Part shown: positions 61,297-64,000 of the stretch, piece after piece
Layout: each line of letters starts with the position of its first letter
How positions within the stretch are numbered: the first letter of the stretch is position 1
Origin: Streptomyces halobius
GTDB taxonomy: Bacteria > Actinomycetota > Actinomycetes > Streptomycetales > Streptomycetaceae
Assembly (NCBI RefSeq): GCF_023277745.1
Contig: NZ_CP086322.1
Coordinates: 3,720,001 to 3,784,000 of the forward strand
Direction of reading: 5' to 3'
Length of the DNA: 64,000 nt
The notes under the pieces: model-generated
Seen by the model: the letters and a program-made list of their open reading frames with translations, nothing else
Told to the model about the DNA's origin: nothing
Databases searched by the model: none
Translations under genes and position numbers: made by a program

Positions 61297-61679
61297 CACC
61301 CGCTGTCCTCCTGCGCGGCACCGGCCGTGCCGGTGACCGTCCAAGGGAAGTCGCCCGCCCCGGGGAAGAGCACCGGGACCTTGAGGCGGACCGTGGCCTT
61401 CCACAGTCCTGCCTGGGGATGGCAGGCGGTCGAGGCGCCGCCGCGCCAGGAGTCGGGCAGATCGTCCTCGGCGGCGGAGCGGCAGGCGCCCGCGCCGCCG
61501 CCCTGGGTGGCGGTGGCGGCCCGCGCCCCCCGGTCCGCGGAGTTGGCGGCGAGCGAGTAGGTGTAGCCGACCAGCACGAACTGCCAGACGAGGATGAGCA
61601 CCAGCGCGATCAGCGGGAGCAGCCCGAGGAACTCCACGGACACCTGCCCCCGGTCGCCGCCGCCCAGCGGCCGCCGCAC
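61296..61679 (-). CDS. TadE-type pseudopilin 2
   Basis: A 127-residue TadE protein: DRGQVSVEFLGLLPLIALVLILVWQFVLVGYTYS (about 9-42) and a short extracytoplasmic domain with a Cys pair. The GTG at 61679 follows GGAGGG by 8 bases and lies 3 bases after the CpaE stop. Confidence 0.88.
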   Translation of the reverse strand: MRRPLGGGDRGQVSVEFLGLLPLIALVLILVWQFVLVGYTYSLAANSADRGARAATATQGGGAGACRSAAEDDLPDSWRGGASTACHPQAGLWKATVRLKVPVLFPGAGDFPWTVTGTAGAAQEDSG

Positions 61680-61682
61680 CGC

Positions 61683-63164
61683 TCAGCCCTCCTCGTACGG
61701 ACCGGCCGGATCGAACGGCCCCGGGCTCTTGGCCGCCGCCGCGCGCCGCGGGCCGAACCGATGACCGGGCCCGGGCGCGGTGCCGGACCCCGGCGCAGGC
61801 CCGGAGACCGGCCCCGATGCCGTCCCCGGGCCGGGCCCGGAAACCGCACCGGCGCCGGGAGCGGCCCCCGCAGTTATCGCCTTGCGCTTACGTCCCGTCA
61901 GCGACGGACGCGCCCGGTGGCTGCCCCGCCCTTGGCGCACGGCCGGCGACCCGACCAGGCCCAGCTCGCCGGCCAGCGCCCAAAGCGCCTGCTTGACCGT
62001 GGACCGGCTGTCCAGGTCCTGCATCCGGCCCGCGTCGACGCACGGCTGAAGCTCCTTGAAGGCGGCGGGGATGGTCGTTCTGGCCACCTGGGTGCCGGTG
62101 GCCTTGGCGACCAGCGGTGGCTGAATCTCGGTGTTACGGGTGAGGCGGTTGACGACCGTGGTGGTGTCCGCCGCCTTGCGGATCTGCAGTCGGTCCCACA
62201 GCCGTACCTGCCGTTTGGCGGCGCGTACGGACACCACGTCCGGGGTGGTCACCAGCAGTGCGGCCTCGGCGAGTTCGACGGCCGCGGCGTTGGCGGACTG
62301 CATCTGGGAGCCGCAGTCGACGATCACCACGTCATAGCGGGAGCGCAGCGCGGTGACGATCTGTCGGGCGGCCCGGTCGTCGACCTCCTCGGCGCGCTCA
62401 CCCTCCTCCGGGCCCAGCAGCAGGCCGAGACCGGTGTGGTGGTCGTGCACCGCGTCCTGGAGGACCCGTACGGAGATGTCCTGGATTCCGGCCAGGTCGA
62501 CGATGGAACGGCGGAACTGGACGTCCAGGTAGGAGGCGACATCGCCGGACTGGAGGTCCATGTCGACCAGCGCGACGCTACGGCCCGCCGCACGTGCGGC
62601 CAGTGCCAGCTGGACGGCGGCGACCGTGGTGCCGACACCGCCCTTGGCGCCGGTCACGGTCACCAGGGTGCCGCTCGGCCCGGGAGGAGCGTCCTGGCCG
62701 CCCCCCAGGTGCACCCGTACGCCCGCCGACCACTGGGCGGCGGCCTGCACCCGGGCGGCCAGTTCGTCGTATCCCAGCGGCAGGCCGACGATGCCGCGGG
62801 CGCCCGCGTCCATCGCCGCGGAGAACAGCGCGGGGCCCGCGTCGGTGGTGATCAGCACCACACCGACGGCCGGGAAACGCAGCGCCACCTCGCGGATCAG
62901 CTCCAGCGCCGGGACCGGTCCGATGCGTTCGTGGACGAGGAGGACTTCGGGGAGCCCTTCGACCGCCGCGGCCGGGGCTTCGGGCGGTGCGGTGGCCCCC
63001 TGCCCGCCGGCTTCGTGGGCGGTGGCCGCCGCCAGGGCGCCCAGCAGCGCGGTGGAATCGGCGACGGCGGGCGCGGGTTCGGCGTCCGGCAGCTGGCTGA
63101 GCAGCGCGGCCACGGCGCGGGCGGCGTCGGGGTCGCCGACCGCCGGGAGGATACGGATGGTCAC
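61683..63164 (-). CDS. cpaE: CpaE-like pilus assembly ATPase
   Basis: A 493-residue protein. An N-terminal receiver-like domain without full phosphoacceptor context (about 70-150) is followed by a ParA/MinD-type ATPase with GAKGGVGTTVAAV (deviant Walker A, about 173-185), ALVDMDLQSGDVASYL and DVVIVDCGSQMQS. The C-terminal 70 residues are a Pro/Gly/Ala-rich tail. CpaE localises Tad pilus assembly in other bacteria. The GTG at 63164 has GGAGG 5-6 bases upstream. Confidence 0.92.
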   Translation of the reverse strand: MTIRILPAVGDPDAARAVAALLSQLPDAEPAPAVADSTALLGALAAATAHEAGGQGATAPPEAPAAAVEGLPEVLLVHERIGPVPALELIREVALRFPAVGVVLITTDAGPALFSAAMDAGARGIVGLPLGYDELAARVQAAAQWSAGVRVHLGGGQDAPPGPSGTLVTVTGAKGGVGTTVAAVQLALAARAAGRSVALVDMDLQSGDVASYLDVQFRRSIVDLAGIQDISVRVLQDAVHDHHTGLGLLLGPEEGERAEEVDDRAARQIVTALRSRYDVVIVDCGSQMQSANAAAVELAEAALLVTTPDVVSVRAAKRQVRLWDRLQIRKAADTTTVVNRLTRNTEIQPPLVAKATGTQVARTTIPAAFKELQPCVDAGRMQDLDSRSTVKQALWALAGELGLVGSPAVRQGRGSHRARPSLTGRKRKAITAGAAPGAGAVSGPGPGTASGPVSGPAPGSGTAPGPGHRFGPRRAAAAKSPGPFDPAGPYEEG

Positions 63165-63177
63165 CTGTGCCTCCGGG

Positions 63178-63894
63178 TCATTTGTCGCCGTCGAGGGTGT
63201 AGGTGCGCTCGCCGGGCGGGATGGCGGTCTCGCTGCCGGGGGCGAGCAGGGCGAGCCGTACGTGGGAGGCGAAGGACTCGGCGTAGGCGACCCGTTGGGC
63301 GTCCCGGGTGTCCAGCGCGAAAGTGATCGGCACCGCCGGGCCGCCCCGGCGTCCTGCGGTGGTGTCGCCGGGGTCCTTGGACTCCAGCGGTGTCAGCTTG
63401 CCGACGTCGATAACCTGGGCGCCGGCGACGATGACCTTGGAAACCGGCCGGTCCTCCGGGCGCTTGCCCTCGAACGTGGCGTAGATGTTCACCCGGGCAC
63501 CGGGATTGATCTTGCCGGCCACGCCGGTGGCGGCGTCGATCATGATGGCGATCTCCTGCTGTCCGGGCTTCAGCGCCGGGCGTTCGACGATCATGTCGTC
63601 CTGGAGCAGCGAGCCCTTCTTCAGCGGGGTCACCGCTATCTTGCCGCTGACCCTGTCCAGGTCGGTCACGGCGGTGGGCGGCAGCCAGCGCTCCGGCATC
63701 CTCACCTTTTCGAACTGCCCGGGATCCAGTGCTCGGTAAGCCGCGACATCCGCCTTGAGCCGATACGCCGTCTTCTCCGGCCCGACCTTGGACTCTACGT
63801 TCTTGATCACCGACAGTACGCCGACGAACGCGCCGACCGCACAGAGAACCGACAGGAGCAGCAGGATCACTCCGCGGCGCTGGCGTGAGTTCAT
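63178..63894 (-). CDS. cpaB: CpaB/RcpC-type SAF-domain protein
   Basis: A 238-residue Tad assembly protein: TM at about 9-30 (VILLLLSVLCAVGAFVGVLSV), then an SAF-like domain (EKVRMPERWLPPTAVTDLDRVSGKIAVTPLKKGSLLQDDMI) and a CpaB C-terminal region. GAGGT is seen upstream of the ATG at 63894. It is the first complete gene of the tad operon in this window, followed by cpaE after 13 bp. Confidence 0.92.
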   Translation of the reverse strand: MNSRQRRGVILLLLSVLCAVGAFVGVLSVIKNVESKVGPEKTAYRLKADVAAYRALDPGQFEKVRMPERWLPPTAVTDLDRVSGKIAVTPLKKGSLLQDDMIVERPALKPGQQEIAIMIDAATGVAGKINPGARVNIYATFEGKRPEDRPVSKVIVAGAQVIDVGKLTPLESKDPGDTTAGRRGGPAVPITFALDTRDAQRVAYAESFASHVRLALLAPGSETAIPPGERTYTLDGDK

Positions 63895-63970
63895 GGGGGT
63901 GGGACCTCGATCGGGACGGGGAGGGGAGACGGGACGGTCAGTTGTCGGGAGTGGCGGGCGGTTTGGGGTG

Positions 63971-64000
63971 CTACCTGCCCGGAGGTGCGGTCTCGTAGAG
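63971..64000 (-). CDS. Possible C-terminus of a gene cut by the window end
   Basis: On the minus strand the last bases read LYETAPPGR followed by TAG at 63971-63973, 76 bp upstream of cpaB and in the same direction. Only ten codons are visible, so this is weak. Confidence 0.3.
   Translation of the reverse strand, partial: LYETAPPGR

Overview
This is a very GC-rich, gene-dense chromosomal segment that reads as Streptomyces core genome. The evidence is GTG and TTG starts, four-base ATGA/GTGA overlaps, Wbl, DUF397/XRE and SpoIIE-type genes, and a gene order that I recall from S. coelicolor (ychF - DUF6542 - ppgK - ispH - xseA - xseB - glpX - wblI - fumarase I ... fumC - DUF402). The assignment rests on recall of gene families, not on database searches.

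Layout. 1-1494 is the end of glycerol kinase. 1716-13422 is conserved housekeeping: the YchF GTPase, polyphosphate glucokinase, IspH, an APC permease, exonuclease VII, a nitroreductase, GlpX fructose-bisphosphatase, a WhiB-like regulator and a DUF1707 protein. Class I fumarase (13661-15334) and class II fumarase (20853-22280) flank an accessory island of about 5 kb. The island holds two coupled small genes, a divergent XRE/DUF397 pair, a two-gene NB-ARC/TPR (STAND) module and a Uma2-family protein. 22336-30944 carries DUF402, a methyltransferase, a GAF-SpoIIE-ATPase phosphatase, catalase and a class A penicillin-binding protein. 31218-32485 is an SPFH-RHH pair behind a palindrome. At 32752 a 38-codon gene encodes a predicted secreted peptide. 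33265-41168 has a membrane glycosyltransferase and a PadR/ABC/FtsX/FtsX operon. 41867-44131 is the oxyR / ahpC-ahpD peroxide locus. 44286-51088 has an AI-2E-type membrane protein, an SLT transglycosylase with a highly structured leader, a PIN-PhoH protein, a prenyltransferase and an aldo-keto reductase. 51513-54820 has a prepilin peptidase, G-rich minisatellites, a DUF192 protein, a TetR regulator and a K15-like DD-peptidase. 54893 to the end is a Tad-type pilus locus, all on the minus strand (CpaB, CpaE, two TadE, CpaF, TadB, TadC, a 55-residue pilin, TadG, a lipoprotein, an OmpA-like protein).

Most notable: (1) a leader RNA at 46900-47018 with a gap-free three-way junction and two crossing helices (a predicted pseudoknot) upstream of the SLT transglycosylase; (2) the NB-ARC/TPR module, whose two proteins carry near-identical GR[VI]FQ..RDI motifs on either side of their junction; (3) a predicted 13-residue secreted peptide; (4) a palindrome that could be the autoregulatory operator of the SPFH-RHH pair; (5) dispersed repeats inserted in frame inside OxyR, the SpoIIE phosphatase and the AI-2E protein; (6) a 23-bp G-rich minisatellite whose last copy supplies the -35 box of a probable leaderless promoter.
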